Position numbers and translations under genes: made by a program. A stretch of 64,000 nt of DNA from Cupriavidus taiwanensis LMG 19424 (GTDB taxonomy: Bacteria; Pseudomonadota; Gammaproteobacteria; Burkholderiales; Burkholderiaceae), in NCBI RefSeq assembly GCF_000069785.1, contig NC_010530.1, positions 676,001-740,000 on the forward strand. The letters are read 5' to 3'. Position 1 is the first letter of the stretch. Every line of letters begins with the position of its first letter. Shown here one piece after another: positions 17,841-26,717 of this stretch. The notes beneath the pieces were generated by a model. That model searched no databases, had not been told where the DNA came from, and saw only the letters and a list, made by a program, of their open reading frames with translations.

Positions 17841-18536
17841 TCAGGCGCGCGCGATGCCGACCGTGAAGCTGGCCTCGAGCAGCCCCGCCGTCTCGGCTGC
17901 CGGGCGCACGTCCATCAGGTTGGGGCGCGGACCCGCGATGGGATCCTGCGCGGTGGGGCGCGATGGCACGCCGTGCGCGCGGTAGGCCGGATGGCCGACA
18001 AGGACCTCGCGGTTGAGCGCGTCGCTGAAGTAAAGCTGGCTGGTCAGCGCTTCGGCGCGCCCCAGCAGCACCTTGAAGTGGATATGAATGGCGCGCGACG
18101 GGTACCAGCCTGGATAGATCGAGGTGAAGGCGGCGACGCCGTCGCTGTCCGCCGGCTGGACCCCGCGCAGGAAACGCGCCTGCCGGTCGCCGCGGCCTTC
18201 GCCGCTGTACTGGCCTTGCGCATCGCAGTGCCAGATGCTGACCAGGGCACCCGTCACCGGCGCGCAACCGCGCCCGGCGTCGACGACCCGGATGCGCACG
18301 CGCAAAGGCTGCCCGGGCCGGCCGTCCCGGATATCGGCGCGCACCAGGGCGTCGTCCAGGTAGAACGGGCCTTCGGTGGCGGCCGGCGTCAGCAGGCAGG
18401 CGGCGGGCGTTGCTGCCGCGGCCGTGCCCGGTGCGATGCCGGCGGCTGCCAGCAGGCCGAGGTCGCGCAGGAAGCGGCGGCGTGCCGCGTCGGGATCAGC
18501 CAGAGCGCCGGCGCCAGGCGCCGGGCCCTTGGTCAT
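17841..18536 (-). CDS. Intradiol ring-cleavage dioxygenase-like protein, Tat signal
   Basis: The 231-residue protein has a twin-arginine export signal (ARRRFLRDLGLLAAAG) and the fold of the intradiol dioxygenase family: TEGPFYLDDALVRADIRDG at the N-terminus, ALVSIWHCDAQGQYSG with the first iron Tyr, and then YPGWYPSRAIHIHFKV, which supplies the second Tyr and both His ligands. All four Fe(III) ligands are therefore present. Cytosolic catechol dioxygenases have no Tat signal, so this belongs to the exported branch whose true substrates are poorly known. A role in oxidising a phenolic compound near the cell surface is inferred. Confidence 0.82.
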   Translation of the reverse strand: MTKGPAPGAGALADPDAARRRFLRDLGLLAAAGIAPGTAAAATPAACLLTPAATEGPFYLDDALVRADIRDGRPGQPLRVRIRVVDAGRGCAPVTGALVSIWHCDAQGQYSGEGRGDRQARFLRGVQPADSDGVAAFTSIYPGWYPSRAIHIHFKVLLGRAEALTSQLYFSDALNREVLVGHPAYRAHGVPSRPTAQDPIAGPRPNLMDVRPAAETAGLLEASFTVGIARA

Positions 18537-18600
18537 GGTGGCCTCCGTGGTGTTGCGGGTGGGCCGGCAGGCGCCTGCCGCGGCGGCCCGGGCCGCGGCC

Positions 18601-18810
18601 TCAGCGTCCCATCGCCTTGAGCATGGAATAGCCGTGGCTGGTGATGCGCGGCGCCTGGCGGCAGCCGTGCAGGACTTCCAGGTGAACGAATTGCTTGTCG
18701 ACCAGGGCTTTCAGGTCGGTGGGATCGATCTGGCGGGAATCGGTGGAATCCAGGGAATCGGGGCCATCGCTCAGCAAGAGCAGCGTGGCAAGTTCATGCG
18801 GGCTCAGCAC
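18601..18810 (-). CDS. Small protein of 69 residues, unknown
   Basis: The gene starts at a GTG (18808-18810) with GGAGA eight bases upstream. The product begins LSPHELATLLLLSDGPDSL and ends GYSMLKAMGR. It has no signal peptide or membrane helix. The middle and end (DLKALVDKQFVHLE... RITSHGYSMLKAMG) look like a single winged-helix-type domain, as in small putative regulators seen in Cupriavidus and Ralstonia. The upstream open frame to 18984 lacks a ribosome site. It lies 64 bp upstream of the dioxygenase gene and reads the same way. Confidence 0.6.
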   Translation of the reverse strand: MLSPHELATLLLLSDGPDSLDSTDSRQIDPTDLKALVDKQFVHLEVLHGCRQAPRITSHGYSMLKAMGR

Positions 18811-19156
18811 GTTCGTCTCCTTGGCTAGAGGGGGGCGTTTGCTGGGAGTCTGCGCGGCGACATCGCGCCGGCGGGAAAGGGGTAACACGATTGCGCAGGC
18901 GGCACGGCATGGCACTGTTCGGCACATGCGCTGCGCATGTTGCACTGCAATGCCGCAGCGCAGCCGCCTTCTCGCGCAATCCACTGGTTTGACGGGAGGC
19001 TCCGTGCGCGGTTCCGTGCTACGGCAGGCCGTTACATGTGATCCAACGTCGCACCGGCGTCATCCCCATATTAGCCGGCCCTGGTGACAACGGGATGGCC
19101 ATGCCGGCATCGTGGAGAAGGAGCGGCAGCCATCCGCTCCCTGTCATGCCCCGCTC
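18811..19156. other. 346-bp gap without a supported gene
   Basis: The stretch between the small protein and the deaminase shows no frame with a ribosome site and no clear hairpin. It should hold the promoter of the small gene on the minus strand. Confidence 0.5.
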
Positions 19157-19624
19157 TTACTGACGCTGGCGCGCGCGCCAAGCTTCGTACAGGTCGACGC
19201 CCGCGTCGCGGGCCGGGACGTAGGCCAGCTTCATCTCGCGCTGGTCCAGCGGACGGGCCAGCTCGACGTAACCGCGCTCGGCGGACAGGTCATAAGGGGC
19301 GCCATCCTCGTTGGAATACGCGTAGAAGACCGCCTCCACCCCCGCCAGGTACATCGCGGTCAGGCACATCGGGCAGGGATAGCCGCTGGCGTACACGGTG
19401 CAGCCGCTCAGGTCGGGCTTGCCCAGCGCGCGGCTGGCGGCGCGCACCGCCTGCATCTCGGCATGCGCGCTGGGGTCGCAGGTGGCATCCACCTCGTTGA
19501 CCGCGCGGGCCAGCACCGTGCCGTCCTTGACCACCACGGCGCCAAAGGGCCAGGTATTGCGCTCGCGCACGTTCTCCATGGCGAGGCGGATGGAATCCAG
19601 CAGATAGGCTTCGGTTGTCGACAC
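19157..19624 (-). CDS. Nucleoside/cytidine-type deaminase (guanine deaminase-like)
   Basis: The 155-residue zinc deaminase of the CDA fold has the metal-binding HAE motif (SAHAEMQAVR, about residue 54) and PCPMC (about residues 83-87), complete and in the usual spacing. WPFGAVVVKDG and the C-terminal ...YVPARDAGVDLYEAW fit the GuaD/TadA-like group of small deaminases acting on free purines or nucleosides. It is likely cytosolic. It is transcribed alone, away from the ankyrin gene. Confidence 0.82.
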   Translation of the reverse strand: MSTTEAYLLDSIRLAMENVRERNTWPFGAVVVKDGTVLARAVNEVDATCDPSAHAEMQAVRAASRALGKPDLSGCTVYASGYPCPMCLTAMYLAGVEAVFYAYSNEDGAPYDLSAERGYVELARPLDQREMKLAYVPARDAGVDLYEAWRARQRQ

Positions 19625-19820
19625 GCGTTGTCTCCGTTCAGGCCTGGCCCGTGCAGGCGGACGTGATGCGGGCCTCGGGACTATAGGCCAGCGAGCGCGA
19701 CGTTGGTGGCGCCGGTTGTTATAGAGCGTATTTGGTCATGGCCGGCTATTGCCGCAGGCACTGGCGGGCATTCGAAACCATCACTTCGCGGGCCGGACGC
19801 CGCGTGCCAGAATGCGGAGG

Positions 19821-20522
19821 ATGTATCCCTACACCGCACTCCACATGCTGCCGGCGCGCCTGTTCCGTTCCCTTTCCTGTCTCCTGCTCATTGCCATGCT
19901 GACATCCGCCCCCGCCGCCGCGAGCGCAACGCCCGAGCAACAACTGCGCGAAGCCGCGGCACGCGGCGACGCCGCGCAGGTCAGCGCGCTGCTGGCACAG
20001 GGCGCCAGCATCGACGCGCGCGACGCGCAGGGACGCACGGCGCTGCTGCTGGCTACGCACCACAACCACGTGCAGGCGGCGCGGGTGCTGATCGATGCCG
20101 GCGCGGACGTGAACGCGCAGGACGCGATCCACGACAGTCCCTACCTGTATGCGGGTGCGCGCGGCCTCAACGAGATCCTGCGCCTGACGCTGGCGCACGG
20201 CGCCGACCTGCGCAGCACCAACCGCTACGGCGGCACCGCGCTGATCCCCGCCGCCGAGCGGGGGCATGTCGAGACCGTGCGCATGCTGATCGCCGCCGGC
20301 GTGGCGGTGGACCATGTGAACCGGCTCAAGTGGACGGCCTTGCTCGAGGCCATCATCCTGGGCAACGGCGGTCCGGCCCATACCGAGATCGTGCGCCTGC
20401 TGGTCAAGGCCGGGGCCGACGTGAACCTCGCTGACGGCGACGGGGTCTCGCCGCTGCAGCATGCGCGCCAGCGCGGCTATACGCAGATCGAGCGCATTCT
20501 CCGCGACGCTGGCGCGCGCTGA
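19821..20522 (+). CDS. Exported ankyrin-repeat protein
   Basis: The 233-residue protein has a signal peptide (SLSCLLLIAMLTSAPAAASA) followed by five ankyrin repeats: EQQLREAAARGDAAQVSALL, DAQGRTALLLATHHNHVQAARVLIDAGADV, a degenerate third with GARGLNEILRLTLAHGADL, TALIPAAERGHVETVRMLIAAGV and TALLEAIILGNGG...EIVRLLVKAGADV, plus a final half repeat. It probably binds a protein in the periplasm. The start is uncertain: ATGs at 19812, 19821 and 19845 and a TTG at 19749 are all in frame, and GGAGG abuts the 19821 codon too closely to decide. Confidence 0.75.
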   Translation: MYPYTALHMLPARLFRSLSCLLLIAMLTSAPAAASATPEQQLREAAARGDAAQVSALLAQGASIDARDAQGRTALLLATHHNHVQAARVLIDAGADVNAQDAIHDSPYLYAGARGLNEILRLTLAHGADLRSTNRYGGTALIPAAERGHVETVRMLIAAGVAVDHVNRLKWTALLEAIILGNGGPAHTEIVRLLVKAGADVNLADGDGVSPLQHARQRGYTQIERILRDAGAR

Positions 20523-20598
20523 CGCGGCGGCGCTCGGGGCCTTCCGCCATGGGTCGCGAGCGGTTCGCAAGGGGCCGTCGTGACCGTGCCTCATATAT

Positions 20599-20607
20599 AC
20601 TGTCAGT
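20599..20607. promoter_or_regulatory. Small palindrome ACTGTCAGT upstream of marR
   Basis: The perfect 9-bp palindrome ACTG-T-CAGT lies in the AT-rich stretch TATATACTGTCAGTGTGC, 24 bp before the MarR start. The site could be an autoregulatory MarR operator overlapping the promoter. It is short, so the call is tentative. Confidence 0.4.
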
Positions 20608-20630
20608 GTGCATACAAAATGGTGAAGGCG

Positions 20631-21161
20631 ATGGCTTCGAGAGCAAAGCGCAGTGCAGCGAGTGAAAGCGGCAGCCCGGCAACGGCGGAGCCGCAAGCGG
20701 ATCCGGCCAAGGAGCTGCTCTGGGCGCGTCCCGGGTTCCTGGTGCGGCGGCTTCACCAGATCCACGTAGCGATGTTCTTCGAGGAGTGCAAGTCGCCCAA
20801 TGTCACGCCGGTCCAGTACGCCATCCTGACCGTGTTGTCGGTGCTGCCCGGACTGGACCAGACCTCTCTGGGGCAGGAAGTGGGCCTTGACCGCACCACG
20901 ACCATGGACGTGGTGCGCCGGCTGGAAGAGCGCGGCCTGGTCGAGCGGCGCGAAAACCCCGCGGACCGGCGCACGCGCCACGTTCACCTGACGCGCGAAG
21001 GCAAGAGTGTGGTCACGTCGCTGCGTGCCGACATGGCGCGCGCGCAGGAACGCATGCTGGCGCCGCTGAAGCCGGCGCAGCGAGAAGTGTTCATGGAATT
21101 GCTGGCGACACTGGTGGAAGCCAACAACCAGTACAGCCGCACCGTGTTGCGGAGCATGTAA
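20631..21161 (+). CDS. MarR-family transcriptional regulator
   Basis: The 176-residue protein has a MarR winged helix: LLWARPGFLVRRLHQIHVAMF (dimer helix), VTPVQYAILTVLSVLPGLDQTSLGQEVGLDRTTTMDVVRRLEERGLV (HTH) and the wing RRENPADRRTRHVHLTREGK with the DxR signature. The ATG at 20631 follows GAAGG closely. In-frame ATGs at 20619 and further upstream overlap the likely promoter. The divergent-type neighbour to the right, a dioxygenase locus on the other strand, suggests a phenolic effector, but that locus is broken. A terminator follows the gene. Confidence 0.83.
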   Translation: MASRAKRSAASESGSPATAEPQADPAKELLWARPGFLVRRLHQIHVAMFFEECKSPNVTPVQYAILTVLSVLPGLDQTSLGQEVGLDRTTTMDVVRRLEERGLVERRENPADRRTRHVHLTREGKSVVTSLRADMARAQERMLAPLKPAQREVFMELLATLVEANNQYSRTVLRSM

Positions 21162-21168
21162 GCAACAA

Positions 21169-21195
21169 CGGCGGGCGCAAGGCCCGCCGCTTTTT
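21169..21195 (+). terminator. Rho-independent terminator after marR
   Basis: The arms CGGCGGGC (21169-21176) and GCCCGCCG (21182-21189) pair perfectly around a 5-nt loop, followed by C and five T. It ends 14 bp before the stop of the dioxygenase beta-subunit gene on the other strand and could also weaken transcription from that side. Confidence 0.85.
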
Positions 21196-21209
21196 CATTG
21201 CGAAGTGGC

Positions 21210-21734
21210 TCAGACCGGATAAACCAGGTCGTTCGCAATGATGGTGGTGTCGTACACCACCTGCCGCTCGCGCAGCAGCAGCCGGCCCCCCTGGCGACGG
21301 AAGCGGTCGTGATAGGTCCCGGCCAGATGAATCGTGGTGGGGCCTTCGACCAGCGTCTGCAACAGCATGAAGTTGGCCTGCGCCACGATATCCCCGTCCG
21401 CGGTTTCATCGCTCACGCGGGTGTTGGTCACCAGATGCAGGTGGTAGCGTGGCGCGAACATCTGCGTGTTGGCGATGGCGGCGGCGCGGTCGCGCATCAT
21501 GCCGATGCCTTCGGCATACACCAGCCCGACGGGCAGGCCGCGTTCGGCGTTCTCGCGCGCGGTGATGCGGTAGAGCGCGTCGTCGGTGAAGAAGCGCGGC
21601 CAGTGCTCGACCATGCCGGCGTCCAGCGCCGCGCAGTAGTCGGCGTGGAAGGCTTCGATCTCCAGCCGCAGTTCAAGCGCGCGCGCCGTGCCAAGCGTGC
21701 GCTCGCGATAGAGGGAGTAGTTCATCGGTTTCAT
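21210..21734 (-). CDS. Aromatic-ring-hydroxylating dioxygenase beta subunit
   Basis: The 174-residue protein is the small, non-catalytic subunit of a Rieske dioxygenase (SnoaL/NTF2-like cone fold). The features are LEIEAFHADYCAALDAGMVEHWPRFFTDDALYRI, the RAAAIANTQMFAPRYHLHLVTNTRV region and the ending DRFRRQGGRLLLRERQVVYDT. The whole chain is present. Its partner alpha subunit, immediately upstream on the same strand, is cut off after its C-terminal third, so this beta subunit has no intact local partner. Confidence 0.83.
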   Translation of the reverse strand: MKPMNYSLYRERTLGTARALELRLEIEAFHADYCAALDAGMVEHWPRFFTDDALYRITARENAERGLPVGLVYAEGIGMMRDRAAAIANTQMFAPRYHLHLVTNTRVSDETADGDIVAQANFMLLQTLVEGPTTIHLAGTYHDRFRRQGGRLLLRERQVVYDTTIIANDLVYPV

Positions 21735-21760
21735 GGTTTCGGGATTCCCGTCTGGTGTGC

Positions 21761-22240
21761 TCAGAACCCCATCACGCCGCGGTAGTACTGGTACATCGCG
21801 CGGATGGCGGATTCGGAAATCAGGGAGCTGGACGTGCCGACCTGCTGAGCGTCCAGCTTGAGCACGTTGAGGTCGCTGCTGGAGCGGCGCACGCCTTCCT
21901 GCACGAACTTCATCGCCTCGTTGTCTTCCAGCCCGAGGAAGCCGGCGGGGCCCATCAGGTTGCCCTGGCGCAGCCGGTGCTGCGTCATTTCCTCGGAATC
22001 GTCCTCGTAGCCGAACATGGTCCACAGCATCAGCATGCTGTCGGGGCCATTGGGAACGATCTGGCGCACGCCCAGCGTGTTCATCTCGCGCTGGACGATC
22101 AGGTTCGGCCAGATCGTCTGCATCGTCACCGACCACGGCGAGTCGAACTCGCGCACGTACTCCAGGAAGCGTTCGTCCTCCAGCCGCATGCCTTCGTGGT
22201 AGGAACGCATCTCCGACGCGAACAAGCGTGGCGTGCTGAA
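21761..22240 (-). pseudogene. Ring-hydroxylating dioxygenase alpha subunit, 3' remnant
   Basis: The frame (RLFASEMRSYHEGMRLED... through PWSVTMQTIWPNLIVQRE to AIRAMYQYYRGVMGF) is the C-terminal catalytic part of a Rieske-oxygenase large subunit. The whole Rieske [2Fe-2S] domain (CxH...CxxH) and the first iron ligands are missing. Homology appears to end near 22225-22245, where a fragment of an unrelated gene on the opposite strand begins. About 160 residues remain of a normal 420-450. Some translation from an internal codon is possible, but the product could not be an oxygenase. Confidence 0.75.
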
Positions 22241-22562
22241 GGGGGCGGGACAGGACTCGCTCAGCAATTCCAAGGCCGCGGGCGACATTGCCTACCAGCT
22301 CAGAGCCTTGTCGGCCGGCGAGACCGAAGTCGCGGTCGACCTGCAGTATTCGCTGCAGGGGCCGCTGGCCCAGTTCTCGCGCTCGGGGCTGGTCCGCGAC
22401 TTCGTGCGGCGGATGATCGCCGACTTCGGCAAATCGGTGGCGCGCAAAATGGACCCGACGCTGAGCGAGGCCGAACGCAATCAGGTCGCGCGGCTGAATC
22501 CGGTGGCGATGTTCTTCGGCGTGCTGTGGGAGCGCGTGCGGCGCCTGTTCGGCGCGCGCTGA
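22233..22562 (+). pseudogene. CoxG/SRPBCC-family gene, 3' remnant
   Basis: The 109 codons read as the second half of a CoxG-type SRPBCC protein, the family near molybdenum hydroxylases and CO dehydrogenase. GETEVAVDLQYSLQGPLAQFSRSGLVRDFVRRM is the conserved end of the domain, followed by a short C-terminal tail ending RRLFGAR. The N-terminal half is absent. The first codons abut the truncated dioxygenase alpha gene, which runs the other way. The two broken ends meet head to head. Confidence 0.7.
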
Positions 22563-22617
22563 ACCACGCTGGCCGGGGAGCGGGGAAGCGGGGGAGCGCG
22601 CGGCCTTCTTGCCCGCC

Positions 22618-23214
22618 TTACCCCGGATGCACTACAACCAGTAGTGCGGTGGCCGTGGTCTTGCCACCATTGGAGATCGCATGTGCGACATCGGCCGCAT
22701 AGCGCGCGGTCTCGCCGTGCCGCAGTTTCTTCTCATCGGCGCCCGCGCGCACCGTCATCGATCCGCTCAGCACCGACAGGTGTTCCTGGGTGCCGGCCTC
22801 GTGCGGCTCGGAGGCCAGCACGCCGCCGGCCTGGATCGTCAGCTCATACCACTCGAAGCGCCCGGCCAGATCGATCGGGCCCAGGATGCGCAGGTCGCAG
22901 CGCGTGTCCGGGCTTTTCAGCGAGGGGACGGCGTGTGGCTGGACCACGGTGATGCCGCCGCCGGGACGCTCCACGACGCCGCCGGCGAGGAAGTCGGTCA
23001 GGCTCACGCCGAGCGCATTGGCCAGCCGCCAGAGCACCGCCACGGTCGGATTGGCCAGGTTGCGTTCGATCTGCGACAGCATCGACTTGGACACCCCCGC
23101 GCGGCGCGACAGTTCGTCGAGCGAGAGCCGTTGCTGCTGGCGCAGCGCCTGCAGCGCCATGCCGACGGCGGGCGGCCCGTCGGCCTGCGGGGTCTGGACC
23201 AGGGCTTGCGTCAT
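22618..23214 (-). CDS. XRE-family regulator with cupin domain
   Basis: The 198-residue protein has an N-terminal HTH_3 domain ([46 protein letters not shown], shown in part by [11 protein letters not shown]) and a C-terminal cupin_2 sensor ([19 protein letters not shown]). This pair is typical of small-molecule catabolic regulators such as PuuR. It is divergent from kbl-tdh with a 128-bp gap holding palindromic sites, so it most likely controls threonine breakdown, with threonine, glycine or an intermediate as ligand. Confidence 0.85.
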   Translation of the reverse strand: MTQALVQTPQADGPPAVGMALQALRQQQRLSLDELSRRAGVSKSMLSQIERNLANPTVAVLWRLANALGVSLTDFLAGGVVERPGGGITVVQPHAVPSLKSPDTRCDLRILGPIDLAGRFEWYELTIQAGGVLASEPHEAGTQEHLSVLSGSMTVRAGADEKKLRHGETARYAADVAHAISNGGKTTATALLVVVHPG

Positions 23215-23242
23215 GGAATGATGTTCGTTATATTGCGCAAAT

Positions 23243-23268
23243 CGTTCGATATACAGAACGCGTTCGAT
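23243..23268. promoter_or_regulatory. Candidate operator for the XRE-cupin regulator
   Basis: CGTTCGAT occurs twice as a direct repeat (23243-23250 and 23261-23268, 18 bp apart), and CGTTC-N8-GAACG (23243-23247, 23256-23260) forms an inverted repeat within it. It lies between the divergent starts at 23214 and 23343, the expected place for an operator. Confidence 0.5.
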
Positions 23269-23342
23269 TTATCGATCGGATCGTAGCATATCCGCCAGCA
23301 CACCAATCGACCGGTCCACTACCCAGACCCAGGAGCCAAGCC

Positions 23343-24542
23343 ATGCCGAATGCCCAGGCGTTCTATGCGTCCATCCGCGACGAGCTGCAATCCATCCGCG
23401 ACGCCGGGCTGTACAAGAACGAGCGCGTGATCGCCACCCCGCAGGGCGCGCGCGTGCGCACCAGCGACGGCCGCGAGGTCATCAACCTGTGCGCCAACAA
23501 CTACCTGGGCCTGTCGTCGCACCCGCGCGTGATCGAGGCCGCGCACGAAGCGCTGCGCACGCATGGCTTCGGCCTCAGCTCGGTGCGTTTCATCTGCGGC
23601 ACCCAGGACCTGCACAAGACGCTCGAGGCGAGGCTGTCGAGCTTCCTCGGCACCGAGGACACCATCCTCTATGGCTCGGCATTCGACGCCAACGGCGGCC
23701 TGTTCGAAACGCTATTGGGAGCCGAAGACGCGGTCATCAGCGATGCGCTCAACCACGCCTCGATCATCGACGGCATCCGGCTGTCCAAGGCGCGGCGCTA
23801 CCGCTACCAGCACAACGACATGGAAGACCTGCGCGCGCAGCTGGAACAGGCCCGTGCCGACGGGGCGCGCTACACGCTGGTGTTCTCCGATGGCGTGTTC
23901 TCCATGGACGGCACGGTGGCGCGCCTGGACGCCATGCGCGCGCTGTGCGACGAGTATGGCGCGCTGCTGGGCATCGATGAATGCCATGCCACCGGCTTCA
24001 TGGGTCCGCGCGGCCGCGGTACGCACGAGGCGCGCGGCGTGTTCGGCAAGGTCGACATCATCACCGGCACGCTGGGCAAGGCGCTGGGCGGCGCGTCGGG
24101 CGGCTTCACCAGTGCGCGCAAGGAAGTGGTGGCGCTGCTGCGCCAGCGCTCGCGGCCGTATCTGTTCTCGAACACGGTGGCGCCGGCCATCGTGGGCGCG
24201 TCGATCGCGGTGCTCGATATTTTGGAAGCCAGCACCGAGCTGCGCGACCGGCTCGAACGCAACACGACGTTCTTCCGCGCCGGGCTGGACCGGCTCGGCT
24301 TCGACGTCAAGGCGGGCGACCACCCGATCATCCCGATCATGGTCTACGACGCCGACAAGGCGCAGCAGCTGGCGCAGCGGCTGCTGGAGCTGGGCGTGTA
24401 CGTGGTGGGCTTCTTCTATCCGGTGGTGCCCAAGGGGCAGGCGCGCATCCGCGTGCAGATGAGCGCGCTGCATGACGAGGCCACGCTGCAGGCGGCGCTG
24501 GACGCCTTCGGCCAGGCCGGCCGCGAACTGGGGCTGATCTGA
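23343..24542 (+). CDS. kbl: 2-amino-3-ketobutyrate CoA ligase (glycine C-acetyltransferase)
   Basis: This is a 399-residue PLP enzyme of the alpha-oxoamine synthase family. It cleaves 2-amino-3-oxobutyrate with CoA into glycine and acetyl-CoA, the second step of threonine catabolism. The match to Kbl runs over its full length: [35 protein letters not shown], the Asp-Glu-His of [14 protein letters not shown], and the PLP lysine in [12 protein letters not shown]. The ATG has AGGAG six bases upstream. The gene overlaps tdh by one base. Confidence 0.95.
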   Translation: MPNAQAFYASIRDELQSIRDAGLYKNERVIATPQGARVRTSDGREVINLCANNYLGLSSHPRVIEAAHEALRTHGFGLSSVRFICGTQDLHKTLEARLSSFLGTEDTILYGSAFDANGGLFETLLGAEDAVISDALNHASIIDGIRLSKARRYRYQHNDMEDLRAQLEQARADGARYTLVFSDGVFSMDGTVARLDAMRALCDEYGALLGIDECHATGFMGPRGRGTHEARGVFGKVDIITGTLGKALGGASGGFTSARKEVVALLRQRSRPYLFSNTVAPAIVGASIAVLDILEASTELRDRLERNTTFFRAGLDRLGFDVKAGDHPIIPIMVYDADKAQQLAQRLLELGVYVVGFFYPVVPKGQARIRVQMSALHDEATLQAALDAFGQAGRELGLI

Positions 24543-25498
24543 TGGAAGCGGGCAAACCGAAGATCCTGATCGTCGGCGCCAACGGCCAGATCGGGTCCGA
24601 GCTGGCACTGGCGCTGGCCGAGCGCTACGGGCGCAGCAACGTGATCACCTCCGACGTGGTGCCCACCGGCCGTCACGTGCATCTGACCCACGAAATGCTC
24701 AACGCCACCGACCGCGGCGAACTGGCCACGGTGGTGGAGCGCCATGGCATCACCCAGGTCTACCTGCTGGCAGCGGCGCTGTCCGCCACCGGCGAAAAGG
24801 CCCCGCAGTGGGCGTGGAACCTCAACATGACGAGCCTGCTCAACGTGCTGGAGCTGGCGCGGCAGACCGGGCTGGAGCGGGTGTTCTGGCCCAGCTCCAT
24901 CGCCGCCTTCGGCCCGACCACGCCGGCCGGGCACACGCCGCAGCAGACCGTGATGGAGCCGACCACGGTCTACGGCATCTCCAAGCAGGCGGGCGAGGGC
25001 TGGTGCCGCTGGTACCACGCCAACCATGGCGTCGACGTGCGCAGCGTGCGCTATCCCGGCCTGATTTCGCACAAGACTCCGCCCGGCGGCGGCACCACCG
25101 ACTATGCCGTCGACATCTTCCATGCGGCGGTGAAGGGCCAGCCCTACACGTGCTTCCTGCGCGAGGACGAGGCGCTGCCGATGATGTATATGCCCGATGC
25201 CATCCGCGCCACCATCGCGCTGATGGAAGCGCCGGCGGCGCAGTTACGCGAGCGCGGCAGCTACAACATCGCGGGCATGAGCTTTACGCCGGCGCAGATC
25301 GCCGCGGCTATCCGCGAACAGGTGCCGGATTTCCGCATCCGCTACGAACCGGATTATCGCCAGGCGATCGCGCAGGGCTGGCCGGATTCGATCGACGATT
25401 CAGTCGCGCGCGCGGACTGGGGCTGGCGGGCGCAGTACGGGCTGCGCGAGATGGTGGCCGACATGCTGGCCAACCTGCGCGCGACGCTGCCGGCCTGA
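24542..25498 (+). CDS. tdh: NAD-dependent epimerase-type L-threonine 3-dehydrogenase
   Basis: The 318-residue short-chain (extended SDR) enzyme oxidises L-threonine to 2-amino-3-oxobutyrate, which Kbl then cleaves. It has the Rossmann motif GANGQIGSEL, the catalytic Ser/Tyr/Lys (WPSSIAAFG and YGISKQ) and the family's conserved PTTVYGISKQAGEGWCRWY and PGLISHKTPPGGGTTDYAVDIF segments. It belongs to the epimerase-like ThrDH, not the zinc medium-chain enzyme of E. coli. An enzyme of this type from Cupriavidus necator has been characterised. Its ATG overlaps the kbl stop by one base, so the two are coupled. Confidence 0.93.
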   Translation: MEAGKPKILIVGANGQIGSELALALAERYGRSNVITSDVVPTGRHVHLTHEMLNATDRGELATVVERHGITQVYLLAAALSATGEKAPQWAWNLNMTSLLNVLELARQTGLERVFWPSSIAAFGPTTPAGHTPQQTVMEPTTVYGISKQAGEGWCRWYHANHGVDVRSVRYPGLISHKTPPGGGTTDYAVDIFHAAVKGQPYTCFLREDEALPMMYMPDAIRATIALMEAPAAQLRERGSYNIAGMSFTPAQIAAAIREQVPDFRIRYEPDYRQAIAQGWPDSIDDSVARADWGWRAQYGLREMVADMLANLRATLPA

Positions 25499-25502
25499 GC
25501 GG

Positions 25503-26717
25503 CTACTGCGTAGCGGTGCCTTCGACCTTGCCGTCGATGGCGATGCGCACGCCGGCGCTACCCACTGCCACCGGCCCGGCACGGCCGACCAGGTCGCCCG
25601 CCTTCGGCAAGGCGCTGCCGCTGGCGGAAATCCGCGCCTCCAGCATCACCTGCTGTTGTCCAGAGAGCCGATGGTCGGGGCGCATCGCCATGGCATCGTC
25701 CAGCGTGAACGACAGCGGCAGGTCGCGTGCCTGGCGCCGCAGCACGGCCAGCGGCATGCGCGGGCCGTTCACCGGCAACGCATAGACGAACAGCGTATCG
25801 CCTGCTTGCGGCGCGCGCCCGGCCTGATCGCTCAGCGTCACCATGCCGGTGATGCTCGCCGGCGCCGAATCAGGCGTGCCGCGCGCGGCCGCGAGATTGG
25901 CGGCGATGCGCGCCGCGGTCTGCGAGTCCGGCGGCAGCAGCCGGTACAGGTGTTCCCAGTAGCCGATCGCCGCCTGCGCGTCGCCGCGCTCCGTCGCCGC
26001 GCCGGCAGCGAGCGCGAGGCCCTTGGGGTCGTCGGGATCGAGCGCCAGTGCCTGGCGCACTTGCGCCATCGGTGCGCCGTCCAGCACGCCGCCGTTTACC
26101 GTGGCCAGCACGTCGGCGTAATCGGAGCGCAGCGCGGCCACCTCCGGCGCCAGCTCGACCGCGCGCGCGTAAGCGGCCGCGGCATCGGCATGGCGCTCCA
26201 GCACGGTGTACGAACGCGCCAGCATGGCCCAGCCCTGCGCGTCGCCTGGCGTCTCGCGCAAACGCTGCGCCAGCTGGTTCACCATGCCCTCGACCTGCGC
26301 GCCGCTCAGCTGGTGCTCGCTGCCGCTGGCCGCGGGCAGGTCGTCGGCGCGCCAAAGTGCGACCGGGTTGCCCAGATGCAGGTAGAGCAGGATGGCGGCG
26401 CTGGGCAACGCCGCCAGCAGCACTGCTGCGAGCAGCGGCGAGGGTCCCGCGCGGGCCGGCGTGGTGGTGCTGCCGGTGGCCTCGTCCAGCAGACGCCGGC
26501 CTAGCTCATCGCGGGCTGCGGCATGGCGTGCCGCACTCAGGGTGCCGGCGTGCAGGTCGCGCTCCAGTTCACGCAACTGGTCGTGGTAGACGTCGATCAG
26601 CAGCGCGCGTTCGGGCTTGGCGGGGGCAGACGGCGCAGGGCGGCGCAACAGCGGCCACAGCAGGCACGCGGTGGCGGCGGCGATCAGCGCGGCGGCAAGC
26701 AGCCAGAAGGTGGTCAT
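25503..26717 (-). CDS. ccmI: Cytochrome c maturation protein CcmI
   Basis: The 404-residue protein has two N-terminal membrane helices (TFWLLAAALIAAATACLLWPLL and PSPLLAAVLLAALPSAAILLYL) flanking the conserved DVYHDQLRELERDL leucine-zipper loop. A TPR region follows (GDAQGWAMLARSYTVLERHADAAAAYARAV...), and a C-terminal beta-rich domain ends it. CcmI presents apocytochrome to the haem ligase CcmFH. The ATG at 26717 overlaps ccmH by 4 bp. It is the last gene of the nap-ccm operon, ending 4 bp from the convergent tdh gene. Confidence 0.92.
   Translation of the reverse strand: MTTFWLLAAALIAAATACLLWPLLRRPAPSAPAKPERALLIDVYHDQLRELERDLHAGTLSAARHAAARDELGRRLLDEATGSTTTPARAGPSPLLAAVLLAALPSAAILLYLHLGNPVALWRADDLPAASGSEHQLSGAQVEGMVNQLAQRLRETPGDAQGWAMLARSYTVLERHADAAAAYARAVELAPEVAALRSDYADVLATVNGGVLDGAPMAQVRQALALDPDDPKGLALAAGAATERGDAQAAIGYWEHLYRLLPPDSQTAARIAANLAAARGTPDSAPASITGMVTLSDQAGRAPQAGDTLFVYALPVNGPRMPLAVLRRQARDLPLSFTLDDAMAMRPDHRLSGQQQVMLEARISASGSALPKAGDLVGRAGPVAVGSAGVRIAIDGKVEGTATQ

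Noticed and set aside
21761..22288. The dioxygenase alpha frame as a working 175-residue gene
   Set aside because: The Rieske domain and the start of the catalytic domain are gone, and the frame begins inside another broken gene.
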